DNA from: Celerinatantimonas sp046054195
GTDB lineage: Bacteria > Pseudomonadota > Gammaproteobacteria > Enterobacterales > Celerinatantimonadaceae
Direction: 5' to 3'
Length of the DNA stretch: 64,000 nucleotides
Assembly: GCF_046054195.1 (NCBI RefSeq)
Contig: NZ_JBEQCS010000001.1
Coordinates: 372,001 to 436,000 of the forward strand
The notes beneath the pieces are model-generated. The model made no database searches. It was not told the origin of the DNA and worked only from the letters and a program-made list of their open reading frames with translations. The position numbers were made by a program, and so were the translations under genes. Below are positions 16,439-26,000 of the stretch, in pieces (the first letter of the stretch is position 1; the number at the start of each line of letters is the position of its first letter).

Positions 16439-16867
16439 ATGGCTAAGAAAGTCGAAGCTTATATCAAGCTACAGGTTGCAGCTGGTGCTGCTAACCCTAG
16501 TCCACCAGTTGGTCCTGCTCTGGGTCAACATGGTGTGAACATCATGGAATTTTGTAAAGCGTTTAACGCTCGTACTGATAACCTTGAAAAAGGTGCTCCA
16601 GTACCTGTTGTTATCACAGTATACAGTGACCGTTCTTTCACTTTTGAAACAAAAACGCCACCTGCATCATTCCTGCTTAAAAAAGCAGCAGGGATCAAAT
16701 CAGGTTCTGGTGTTCCTAACAAAGAGAAAGTTGGTACCGTTACTCGTGCGCAACTAGAAGAGATCGCTAAAGTTAAAGAAGCCGATATGACTGGCGCTGA
16801 CTTAGATGCGATGGTTCGTTCAATTGAAGGTTCAGCCCGTGCAATGGGCCTGGTAGTAGAGGGCTAA
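16439..16867 (+). CDS. rplK: 50S ribosomal protein L11
   Basis: A 142-residue L11, the same length as in E. coli. The N-terminal proline-rich part (NPSPPVGPALGQHGVNIMEF) and the C-terminal 23S-binding domain are intact. L11 forms the stalk base where EF-G, RelA and release factors act. It starts after an AGAGG site and is followed four bases later by rplA. Confidence 0.98.
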   Translation: MAKKVEAYIKLQVAAGAANPSPPVGPALGQHGVNIMEFCKAFNARTDNLEKGAPVPVVITVYSDRSFTFETKTPPASFLLKKAAGIKSGSGVPNKEKVGTVTRAQLEEIAKVKEADMTGADLDAMVRSIEGSARAMGLVVEG

Positions 16868-16871
16868 GACG

Positions 16872-17573
16872 ATGGCAAAACTTTCTAAACGTATGCGTAC
16901 TATCCGCGAAAAAGTGGATGCAACCAAAGATTACTCAATCAATGAAGCAATTGCTCTGTTAAAAGAACTGGCAACTGCAAAATTCGTTGAAAGTGTTGAT
17001 GCTTCTGTTAACTTAGGCATTGATGCACGTAAATCTGATCAAAACGTCCGTGGTGCAACAGTTTTACCACACGGTACTGGTCGTAGCGTTCGCGTTGCCG
17101 TTTTCACTCAAGGTGCAAACGCTGATGCCGCTAAAGAAGCTGGTGCTGATATCGTTGGTATGGATGATTTGGCTGCTAAAGTAAAAGCTGGCGAAATGGA
17201 CTTTGACGTTGTTATCGCATCTCCTGATGCAATGCGCGTTGTGGGTCAATTAGGTCAGATCTTAGGTCCACGTGGCCTGATGCCAAACCCTAAAGTTGGT
17301 ACTGTAACTCCTAACGTTGCTGAAGCTGTTAATAACGCTAAAGCTGGTCAGGTTCGTTACCGTAACGACAAAAATGGTATTATCCATACTACCATCGGTA
17401 AAGCTGATTTTGACGATGCCAAAATCAAAGCGAACTTAGAAGCGCTGCTGAGTGCTTTGCGTAAAGCAAAACCAGCACAATCTAAAGGTCAATACATCAA
17501 AAAAGTAAGCCTGTCGACCACTATGGGGGCAGGTGTTTCTATTGATGTCACTTCTTTAGAACAGTTAGCCTAA
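16872..17573 (+). CDS. rplA: 50S ribosomal protein L1
   Basis: A 233-residue, two-domain L1 of the mobile L1 stalk that handles E-site tRNA. Conserved segments include GPRGLMPNPKVGTVT and RYRNDKNGIIHTTIG. In E. coli it represses its own operon by binding the rplK leader. The start sits four bases beyond the rplK stop. Confidence 0.98.
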   Translation: MAKLSKRMRTIREKVDATKDYSINEAIALLKELATAKFVESVDASVNLGIDARKSDQNVRGATVLPHGTGRSVRVAVFTQGANADAAKEAGADIVGMDDLAAKVKAGEMDFDVVIASPDAMRVVGQLGQILGPRGLMPNPKVGTVTPNVAEAVNNAKAGQVRYRNDKNGIIHTTIGKADFDDAKIKANLEALLSALRKAKPAQSKGQYIKKVSLSTTMGAGVSIDVTSLEQLA

Positions 17574-17601
17574 TTAATTCTAGGTTTACAGGACTGCGCA
17601 A

Positions 17602-17630
17602 TTGATATACAATTGCGCGCCTTATCTTAT
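17602..17630 (+). promoter_or_regulatory. Candidate rplJL-rpoBC promoter
   Basis: TTGATA (17602-17607), a 17-base spacer and TCTTAT (17625-17630). It overlaps a perfect hairpin GCGCAATTG/CAATTGCGC (17596-17604 and 17610-17618) that has no U-tract. The position matches the known promoter between rplA and rplJ, but the -10 is weak. Confidence 0.5.
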
Positions 17631-17829
17631 GGGTCTGGGTTAGTTTTAACCCACGTCCAAGACCGCAGGAGATGTTTTGCATCTTAAATAACCTGCGCAG
17701 ACGGTGAAAGAACCCTGAATAGTTTTATGACTTATTCTGGATCTGTAGCCGTACAGAGCCCTGATTAATCCGATCAGGGGATCATTAGTACTAGGTTTTT
17801 GCCTAGTTTGGAATCCAGGAGTAAAGCCA
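17631..17829 (+). ncRNA. L10 leader (L10-L12 autoregulatory RNA)
   Basis: About 200 nt of untranslated, highly structured RNA lie between rplA and rplJ, for example CCCTGAT/ATCAGGG near 17759-17778 and CTAGG/CCTAG near 17792-17806. In E. coli and other bacteria this region binds the L10-(L12)4 complex and couples rplJL expression to ribosomal protein supply. Position and length fit; I could not align it to the family model. Confidence 0.6.
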
Positions 17830-18324
17830 ATGGCATTAAGACTCGAAGACAAAAAGCAAATTGTCGCTGACGTCAACGAAGCTGCCAAAGGTGCCCTTTC
17901 TGCTGTTATAGCCGACTCTCGCGGTGTAACTGTAGACGCCATGACTGAATTACGAGCTAAAGCTCGTGCAGAAGGCGTTTACATGCGTGTTGTTCGCAAC
18001 ACATTAGCACGTCGCGCTGTAGAAGGAACTGACTTTGAATGTCTGGTTGATACCTTTAAAGGTCCAACCCTGATTGCATTCTCTAACGAACATCCAGGAG
18101 CTGCGGCTCGTCTGTTCGCTGACTTTGCAAAAGCACAAGACAACTTCGAAGTTAAAGCTGCAGCATTTGAAGGTGCATTAGCAGACGTAAACGTTCTGGC
18201 GAAACTGCCAACTTACGACGAAGCTATCGCGAAGTTGATGGCTACTATGAAAGAAGCTGCAGCAGGCAAATTGGTTCGTACCATTGCTGCAATTCGCGAT
18301 CAGAAAGAGCAAGTGGCAGCTTAA
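17830..18324 (+). CDS. rplJ: 50S ribosomal protein L10
   Basis: A 164-residue L10. It anchors the L7/L12 dimers through its C-terminal helix and binds 23S rRNA through the N-terminal domain (MRVVRNTLARRAVEGT). It starts MALRLEDKKQIVADVNEAA after an AGGAG site, and its mRNA leader is the presumed autoregulatory target. Confidence 0.98.
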   Translation: MALRLEDKKQIVADVNEAAKGALSAVIADSRGVTVDAMTELRAKARAEGVYMRVVRNTLARRAVEGTDFECLVDTFKGPTLIAFSNEHPGAAARLFADFAKAQDNFEVKAAAFEGALADVNVLAKLPTYDEAIAKLMATMKEAAAGKLVRTIAAIRDQKEQVAA

Positions 18325-18381
18325 TTTGCATTTTGCTGCTTAACTGTTTAAATTTTTATATAAGATTTAGGATTTTGAGTC

Positions 18382-18750
18382 ATGTCTATCACTAAAGACC
18401 AAATCATCGAAGCTGTTGCTGAAATGTCAGTAATGGACGTAGTTGAATTAATTGAAGCAATGGAAGAAAAATTCGGCGTAACTGCAGCTGCTGCTGTTGT
18501 TGCCGGTGGTGCAGGCGAAGCTGCTGCAGCTGAAGAACAAACTGAATTCGACGTTATCCTGAAAGCGGCTGGCGCGAACAAAGTTGCAGCTATTAAAGCT
18601 GTTCGTGGCGCAACAGGTCTTGGCCTTAAAGAAGCGAAAGCTTTGGTTGAAGCTGCACCTACTCCAGTTAAAGAAGCCGTTTCTAAAGAAGAAGCTGAAC
18701 AGCTTAAAGCTCAGCTTGAAGAAGCTGGTGCTGAAGTTGAAGTTAAGTAA
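18382..18750 (+). CDS. rplL: 50S ribosomal protein L7/L12
   Basis: A 122-residue acidic L7/L12. The N-terminal dimerisation helices (residues about 1-32) are followed by an Ala/Gly/Val-rich hinge and the factor-binding C-terminal domain (ILKAAGANKVAAIKAVRGATGLGLKEAK). It recruits and stimulates the translational GTPases, including the EF-Tu and EF-G proteins encoded in this window. A strong attenuator separates it from rpoB. Confidence 0.98.
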   Translation: MSITKDQIIEAVAEMSVMDVVELIEAMEEKFGVTAAAAVVAGGAGEAAAAEEQTEFDVILKAAGANKVAAIKAVRGATGLGLKEAKALVEAAPTPVKEAVSKEEAEQLKAQLEEAGAEVEVK

Positions 18751-18787
18751 TCTGCTATACTGTAGATTACAGCCTGAATAAGGCATT

Positions 18788-18818
18788 GGCTGGTGATTTT
18801 TTAATCACCGGCCTTTTT
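18788..18818 (+). terminator. rplL-rpoB attenuator
   Basis: An eleven-base-pair stem with one G-U (18788-18798 with 18803-18813), loop TTTT and five T residues. It corresponds to the partial terminator that lowers RNA polymerase subunit synthesis relative to ribosomal proteins in E. coli. Confidence 0.85.
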
Positions 18819-18974
18819 GCGCTGTAGGATGCCGGTAATTTCACGTCATTTCAATCGGTTATCTTGCGCCTTAAGTATGCATTCTCTGCATACTTCAAAT
18901 TAGGAAATGACGTAAGTTAGAACTGTCCCGTCAAAGGACAGAGTGGGTCACTTATCAGCGAGCTGAGGAACCAT

Positions 18975-21900
18975 ATGGTTTACTCTTATACAGAGAAAAA
19001 ACGCATTCGTAAGGACTTCGGGAAACGTCCTCAAGTAGTGGATACGCCTTACCTGCTATCTATCCAGCTTGACTCTTTCGAGAAATTTATCGAAGTCGAT
19101 CCTGAAGGCGAGTATGGCCTGGAAGCAGCGTTTCGTAGTGTTTTCCCAATAGCTAGTTATTCTGGCTATTCAGAGTTGCAGTATGTGAGTTACCGTTTAG
19201 GTGAACCGGTATTTGATGTTAAAGAATGTCAAATCCGAGGAGTTACCTATTCTGCTCCATTGCGGGTGAAACTACGGCTGGTGCTGTATGATAAAGATGC
19301 ACCAGCGGGCACTGTCAAGGATATCAAAGAGCAAGAAGTGTACATGGGAGAGATTCCTCTCATGACCGAAAACGGTACATTCGTGATTAATGGTACCGAG
19401 CGGGTTATCGTGTCACAGTTGCATCGTAGTCCTGGGGTCTTCTTTGATCATGACCGTGGTAAAACGCATTCCTCAGGGAAAGTTCTGTATAACGCACGAG
19501 TAATCCCTTACCGTGGTTCTTGGTTGGACTTTGAGTTCGATCCTAAAGATAACCTATTTGTGCGTATTGACCGTCGTCGTAAATTGCCTGCAACTATTAT
19601 TTTGCGTGCAATGGATATGAGCAGCGAAGAAATCCTGAACTATTTCTTCGATACGACTCATTTTGAAATCCGTGACGGCAAAGTCTGGATGGAACTTGTT
19701 CCTTCACGTTTACGTGGCGATGTTGCGTCTTTCGATATTCTTCTCGAAGGCGACACATTGGTAGAAAAAGGTCGTCGAATTACTGCCCGTCATATTCGTA
19801 AGCTGGAAAAAGCAAACGTCAGTGAGCTTGAAGTTCCGCTGGAATATTTAGCAGGCAAAGTACTTGCTCATGACTATGTTGATGAATCAACTGGTGAAGT
19901 AGTTGCAAGTGCCAATACTGAATTAACATTAGAGCTGGTTGCGGGTTTATCGCAAGCTGGCTTTACTAAACTAACCACCATTTATACCAATGATTTGGAT
20001 AATGGTGCGTTTATTTCTGACACCCTGCGCAGCGATTCATCAACTAACCGCCTTGAAGCATTAGTTGAAATTTATCGTATGATGCGCCCAGGTGAGCCAC
20101 CAACACGCGAAGCTGCAGAATCGTTGTTCGAAAACTTATTCTTCAGTACCGATCGTTACGATCTTTCGACTGTTGGCCGGATGAAATTCAACAGCCGTGT
20201 TGGCCGTGAAGACGGTAATGAAGCAGGTATTTTGGATAAAACCGATATCCTGTCTGTTATGAAAACACTGATCGACATTCGTAACGGTCATGGTGAAGTC
20301 GATGATATCGACCACCTTGGTAACCGTCGTATTCGTAGTGTCGGTGAGATGGCTGAAAACCAGTTCCGCGTTGGCTTGGTTCGCGTAGAGCGCGCCGTTC
20401 GTGAACGCTTGAGCCTTGGCGATCTTGATTCGCTGATGCCACAGGATCTGATTAACGCTAAACCAATTTCGGCAGCGGTTAAAGAATTCTTCGGTTCATC
20501 TCAGCTGTCACAGTTTATGGACCAGAACAACCCGCTATCAGAAGTGACGCATAAACGTCGTATTTCTGCATTAGGTCCGGGTGGTCTGACTCGTGAACGT
20601 GCCGGGTTTGAAGTGCGAGACGTACACCCAACCCACTATGGTCGGTTGTGCCCAATTGAAACGCCTGAAGGACCAAACATTGGTTTGATTAACTCATTGG
20701 CGGTTTATGCTCGTACTAATGATTATGGTTTCTTAGAAACACCTTATCGCCGAGTTAATGATGGTGTCATCTCTGATGATGTTGAGTTCTTGTCAGCAAT
20801 TGATGAAGGTAAATATGTCATTGCTCAGGCAAACGCACCATTTGATGCAGACGGTCGTTTGACTGACGAACTGGTTCCTTGTCGTCACCGTGGTGAATCC
20901 ACATATATGACGCCGGATCAGGTTCAGTTCATGGACGTATCACCTCAGCAGATTATTTCTGTTGCGGCATCGCTGATTCCGTTCCTTGAACACGATGATG
21001 CAAACCGAGCCTTGATGGGTTCGAACATGCAACGTCAGGCGGTTCCGACTATTCGTGCGGATAAACCACTGGTTGGTACTGGGATTGAACGTGCGGTTGC
21101 CGTTGACTCTGGTGTAACTGTGGTGGCTAAACGTGGCGGCTTTGTTAACTATGCCGATGCTTCACGTATCGTGATTAAAGTTAACGAAGACGAGCTGCGT
21201 CCAGGCGAAGCGGGTATTGATATCTACACATTGACTAAATATACCCGGTCAAACCAGAACACTTGTATTAACCAGCGCCCTGTTGTTAAAACAGGCGAGC
21301 CAGTTATGAAAGGTGATGTATTAGCGGATGGCCCATCAACTGACTTAGGTGAGTTGTCGTTAGGTCAGAACATGCGCGTCGCGTTCATGCCTTGGAATGG
21401 TTATAACTATGAAGACTCCATCTTACTTAATGAAGATGTAGTTAAAGAAGATCGTTTCACCACGATTCATATTCAAGAGCTTTCTTGTATTGCTCGTGAC
21501 ACCAAGTTGGGGCCAGAAGAAATTTCTGCGGATATCCCGAATGTTGGTGAATCTGCTTTAAGCAAACTGGATGAATCCGGGATTGTGTATGTCGGCGCAG
21601 AAGTGAAACCGGGCGATATTTTAGTTGGTAAAGTTACACCTAAAGGTGAGACCCAGCTGACTCCGGAAGAAAAACTGTTGCGAGCGATTTTCGGTGAAAA
21701 AGCATCTGATGTGAAAGATACATCACTGCGTGTACCGAACTCAACTTACGGAACCGTGATTGATATCCAGGTCTTCACTCGTGATGGCGTTGAAAAAGAT
21801 AAACGTGCAATCGATATTCAGGATGCACAGCTGCGCGAAGCGAAGAAAGACTTGACAGAAGAGTTTAAAATCTTTGAAGAAGGGATTTTAGCTCGTGCTA

Positions 21901-23006
21901 AATCAGTGTTGTTAGGTGCTGGCAAATCTGAAGCCGATTTAGGTCGCATGAAACCAGCTGACTGGTTTGAAATCGCCCTTATCGATGAAGATGCCCAGAC
22001 TCATCTGGAACAGATTGCTCAGCAGTACGATGAGCTCAAAGCTGATTTTGAGAAAAAACTCGATATTAAACGTCGCAAAATTACCCAAGGTGATGATTTA
22101 GCACCAGGTGTGCTGAAAATCGTTAAAGTTTATCTGGCCGTGAAACGTCGGATTCAGCCTGGGGATAAAATGGCGGGTCGTCACGGTAACAAAGGTGTGG
22201 TTTCAATTATCGTACCTCGTGAAGATATGCCTTATGACGAAACTGGTCGTCCGGTTGACATCGTGTTGAACCCACTTGGGGTACCATCACGTATGAACAT
22301 TGGTCAGATTCTCGAAACCCACTTGGGTATGGCGGCGAAAGGCGTCGGTGAGAAAATTGATGCAATGCTTAAAGATCAACGTGGCATTGAACTGGCGAAA
22401 ATCCGTGAGTTCATCCAGAAAGTATACGACTTAGGTCATACTCGTCAGCAGGTTAACTTGGATGAATACAGCGATGAAGAGCTACTGACTCTGGCGCAGA
22501 ACCTGCGTAAAGGTGTGCCAATGGCAACCCCTGCGTTTGATGGTGCCCATGAACCAGAGATTAAAGAACTGCTTCGTTTAGCTGATATTCCAGATTCTGG
22601 TCAGATCCAATTGTACGATGGTCGTACTGGTATGCCATTTGAACGCCAGACCACTGTTGGCTACATGTACATGCTGAAATTGAACCACTTGGTGGATGAT
22701 AAAATGCATGCACGTTCAACAGGTTCATACAGTCTGGTTACTCAGCAGCCTCTGGGTGGTAAAGCTCAGTTCGGTGGTCAGCGCTTCGGTGAGATGGAAG
22801 TGTGGGCTCTGGAAGCATACGGTGCAGCTTATACGTTGCAGGAAATGCTGACTGTTAAATCAGATGACGTGAACGGTCGTACGAAGATGTATAAGAATAT
22901 CGTTGATGGTAACCATAAAATGGAACCAGGTATTCCAGAATCATTTAACGTATTGCTCAAAGAGATCCGTTCGCTCGGTATCAACATCGAGCTGGATCAA
23001 GAATAG
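18975..23006 (+). CDS. rpoB: RNA polymerase beta subunit
   Basis: A full-length RpoB of 1343 residues (E. coli 1342), starting MVYSYTEKKRIRKDFGKRPQ after a GAGG site. The rifampicin-binding cluster (GSSQLSQFMDQNNPLSE and HKRRISALGPGG) shows the susceptible-type residues at all commonly mutated positions. The catalytic-region GDKMAGRHGNKG and the C-terminal clamp segment MYKNIVDGNHKMEPG are intact. It is separated from rplL by 224 bases containing an attenuator and followed after 80 bases by rpoC. Confidence 0.99.
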   Translation: MVYSYTEKKRIRKDFGKRPQVVDTPYLLSIQLDSFEKFIEVDPEGEYGLEAAFRSVFPIASYSGYSELQYVSYRLGEPVFDVKECQIRGVTYSAPLRVKLRLVLYDKDAPAGTVKDIKEQEVYMGEIPLMTENGTFVINGTERVIVSQLHRSPGVFFDHDRGKTHSSGKVLYNARVIPYRGSWLDFEFDPKDNLFVRIDRRRKLPATIILRAMDMSSEEILNYFFDTTHFEIRDGKVWMELVPSRLRGDVASFDILLEGDTLVEKGRRITARHIRKLEKANVSELEVPLEYLAGKVLAHDYVDESTGEVVASANTELTLELVAGLSQAGFTKLTTIYTNDLDNGAFISDTLRSDSSTNRLEALVEIYRMMRPGEPPTREAAESLFENLFFSTDRYDLSTVGRMKFNSRVGREDGNEAGILDKTDILSVMKTLIDIRNGHGEVDDIDHLGNRRIRSVGEMAENQFRVGLVRVERAVRERLSLGDLDSLMPQDLINAKPISAAVKEFFGSSQLSQFMDQNNPLSEVTHKRRISALGPGGLTRERAGFEVRDVHPTHYGRLCPIETPEGPNIGLINSLAVYARTNDYGFLETPYRRVNDGVISDDVEFLSAIDEGKYVIAQANAPFDADGRLTDELVPCRHRGESTYMTPDQVQFMDVSPQQIISVAASLIPFLEHDDANRALMGSNMQRQAVPTIRADKPLVGTGIERAVAVDSGVTVVAKRGGFVNYADASRIVIKVNEDELRPGEAGIDIYTLTKYTRSNQNTCINQRPVVKTGEPVMKGDVLADGPSTDLGELSLGQNMRVAFMPWNGYNYEDSILLNEDVVKEDRFTTIHIQELSCIARDTKLGPEEISADIPNVGESALSKLDESGIVYVGAEVKPGDILVGKVTPKGETQLTPEEKLLRAIFGEKASDVKDTSLRVPNSTYGTVIDIQVFTRDGVEKDKRAIDIQDAQLREAKKDLTEEFKIFEEGILARAKSVLLGAGKSEADLGRMKPADWFEIALIDEDAQTHLEQIAQQYDELKADFEKKLDIKRRKITQGDDLAPGVLKIVKVYLAVKRRIQPGDKMAGRHGNKGVVSIIVPREDMPYDETGRPVDIVLNPLGVPSRMNIGQILETHLGMAAKGVGEKIDAMLKDQRGIELAKIREFIQKVYDLGHTRQQVNLDEYSDEELLTLAQNLRKGVPMATPAFDGAHEPEIKELLRLADIPDSGQIQLYDGRTGMPFERQTTVGYMYMLKLNHLVDDKMHARSTGSYSLVTQQPLGGKAQFGGQRFGEMEVWALEAYGAAYTLQEMLTVKSDDVNGRTKMYKNIVDGNHKMEPGIPESFNVLLKEIRSLGINIELDQE

Positions 23007-23086
23007 CCGTCGTTTAACGGGTGAATCAATTTTGTGGGAGCGTGCTTGCACCTCCCGCTAGGTTTGACTCCACACTGGAGAGAAAC

Positions 23087-26000
23087 GTGAAAGACTTACT
23101 TAAGTTTCTTAAGCAACAAAATAAGACCGAAGAGTTTGAAGGGATCAAAATTGGTCTGGCTTCACCAGATCAGATCCGTAGCTGGTCATTCGGTGAAGTA
23201 AAAAAACCGGAAACGATTAACTACCGGACTTTTAAGCCTGAACGCGACGGTCTGTTCTGTGCCCGGATTTTTGGTCCGGTAAAAGATTACGAGTGTTTGT
23301 GTGGGAAGTACAAACGCCTGAAACACCGTGGTGTAATTTGTGAAAAATGTGGTGTTGAGGTAACTCAATCCAAAGTTCGTCGTGAACGTATGGGCCACAT
23401 TGAACTGGCTTCGCCAGTTGCACATATCTGGTTCTTGAAATCGCTGCCATCACGCATCGGTTTGCTGCTGGATATGACACTGCGTGACATTGAACGTGTT
23501 CTGTATTTTGAATCATTTGTAGTGACTGAACCAGGCATGACGACGCTTGAACGTGGTCAGATGCTTACTGAAGAACAGTACCTTGATTCATTAGAAGAAT
23601 ACGGTGACGAATTCGAAGCAAAAATGGGTGCCGAAGCGGTACTTGATTTGCTGCGCCAGATTGACTTGGCTAAAGAAATCGAAGTTATGCGTGAAGAGTT
23701 GGGTTCAACTAACTCTGAAACGAAACGTAAAAAACTGACTAAACGCCTGAAATTAATGGAAGCGTTTGATCAGTCTGGCAACAAACCAGAATGGATGATC
23801 TTGACCGTTCTGCCTGTATTGCCACCTGATCTGCGTCCATTGGTGCCACTGGATGGCGGTCGTTTTGCAACGTCTGATTTGAACGATCTGTATCGCCGCG
23901 TGATTAACCGTAACAACCGTCTGAAACGACTGTTGGACTTGGCGGCTCCTGATATTATCGTGCGCAACGAAAAACGTATGCTGCAAGAAGCCGTTGATGC
24001 ACTGCTGGATAATGGTCGTCGTGGTCGTGCGATTACAGGTTCTAACAAACGTCCTCTGAAATCTTTGGCCGATATGATCAAAGGTAAACAAGGTCGTTTC
24101 CGTCAGAACTTACTGGGTAAACGTGTGGATTACTCTGGCCGTTCAGTGATTACGGTTGGTCCATACCTGCGTTTGCATCAGTGTGGTCTGCCTAAGAAAA
24201 TGGCACTTGAACTGTTCAAACCATTTATCTACGGCAAACTCGAAGCTCGTGGCCTTGCCACTACCATCAAAGCGGCTAAGAAAATGGTCGAACGCGAAGG
24301 TGGTGAAGTTTGGGATATCTTAGAAGAAGTTATCCGCGAACATCCGGTCATGCTCAACCGTGCACCAACATTGCACCGTTTGGGTATTCAGGCTTTCGAA
24401 CCGGTGCTGATTGAAGGTAAAGCAATGCAGTTGCACCCATTGGTGTGTGCTGCGTATAACGCCGACTTCGATGGTGACCAGATGGCTGTCCACGTTCCAT
24501 TGACGTTGGAAGCTCAGCTTGAAGCCCGTACATTGATGATGGCAACGAACAACGTGTTGTCACCAGCAAACGGTGATCCAATTATTGTTCCTTCTCAGGA
24601 CGTTGTCTTGGGCTTGTACTATGCAACTCGCCCGAAAATTAACGTTAAAGGTGAAGGGATGTACCTCGAAGGTCCGAAAGAAGCTGAGAAGCTTTATCGT
24701 GCCGGCGTGGTTGACTTGCATGCGCGAGTCAAAGTACGTATCCGTGAAGTCGAAGTGGCTGAAGACGGTTCACGTATTGAAAAAATTGAATTAAAAGACA
24801 CCACCGTTGGTCGTGCCATTATGTGGCTGATTTTCCCTGATGGTCTGCCTTTCTCACTGCTGGACAAAGCACTGGGTAAAAAACAGATCTCAAAATTGAT
24901 CAACGTTTGTTATCGTCGACTGGGCCTTAAAGCGTCGGTTATTTTTGCTGACCAATTGATGTACACCGGTTATCACTATGCAACGCTGTCTGGTATTTCT
25001 ATCGGTATTAACGATATGGAAATCCCACCAGAAAAAGCACAGATTATTGGTGATGCAGAAGCTGAAGTAACTGAAATTCAAGAACAGTTCCAAAGCGGTT
25101 TGGTAACAGCAGGCGAACGCTATAACAAAGCGATCGATATCTGGGCAACTGCCAACGATAAATTGTCTAAAGCGATGATGGCTAACCTTTCAACCGAAAC
25201 AGTGATTAACCGTGACGGTGCAGAGGAAACCCAAGACTCGTTTAACAGTATTTATATGATGGCCGACTCTGGGGCTCGTGGTAGTGCCGCTCAGATCCGT
25301 CAGCTCGCTGGTATGCGTGGTCTGATGGCAAAACCTGATGGCTCTATTATTGAAACGCCAATTATTGCGAACTTCCGTGAAGGTCTGAACGTACTGCAGT
25401 ACTTCATCTCAACCCACGGTGCTCGTAAAGGTTTGGCCGATACGGCACTGAAAACAGCGAACTCTGGTTATCTGACTCGTCGTCTGGTTGACGTTGCTCA
25501 AGACTTAGTCATCGTTGAAGACGATTGTGGTACTCACGATGGCGTAACGATGACTCCGTTAATTGAAGGCGGTGACGTAGTTGAACCATTGCGTGAACGT
25601 GTACTGGGTCGTGTGGTTGCTGAAGACGTTATCAAACCAGGTACAGATAATGAAGTCTTGGTTGAGCGTAACACTCTGCTTGATGAAAAACTGTGTGATA
25701 TTTTAGAAACTAACTCAGTTGATCACGTTAAAGTTCGCTCGGTCATTAGCTGTCAGGTTGACTACGGTGTTTGTGCTAAATGTTATGGCCGTGACTTGGC
25801 TCGTGGTCATCAGGTTGGTATTGGTGAAGCTGTTGGGGTTGTTGCCGCACAGTCAATCGGTGAACCTGGTACACAGCTGACCATGCGTACGTTCCACATC
25901 GGTGGTGCGGCATCTCGTGCGGCAGCAGAAAGTAACATTCAGGTGAAAAACTCTGGTTCTGTGAAACTGCACAACGCCAAATATGTGAAAAACGCTGAAG

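Noticed and set aside
20500..20600. Possible rifampicin or streptomycin resistance alleles in rpoB and rpsL
   Set aside because: The rifampicin region and the S12 PKKPNSA and RVKDLPG segments carry susceptible-type residues.
23021..23086. Extension of rpoC upstream of the GTG at 23087
   Set aside because: The extra 22 residues do not match any RpoC, and GGAG is correctly spaced for the GTG start also used by E. coli.
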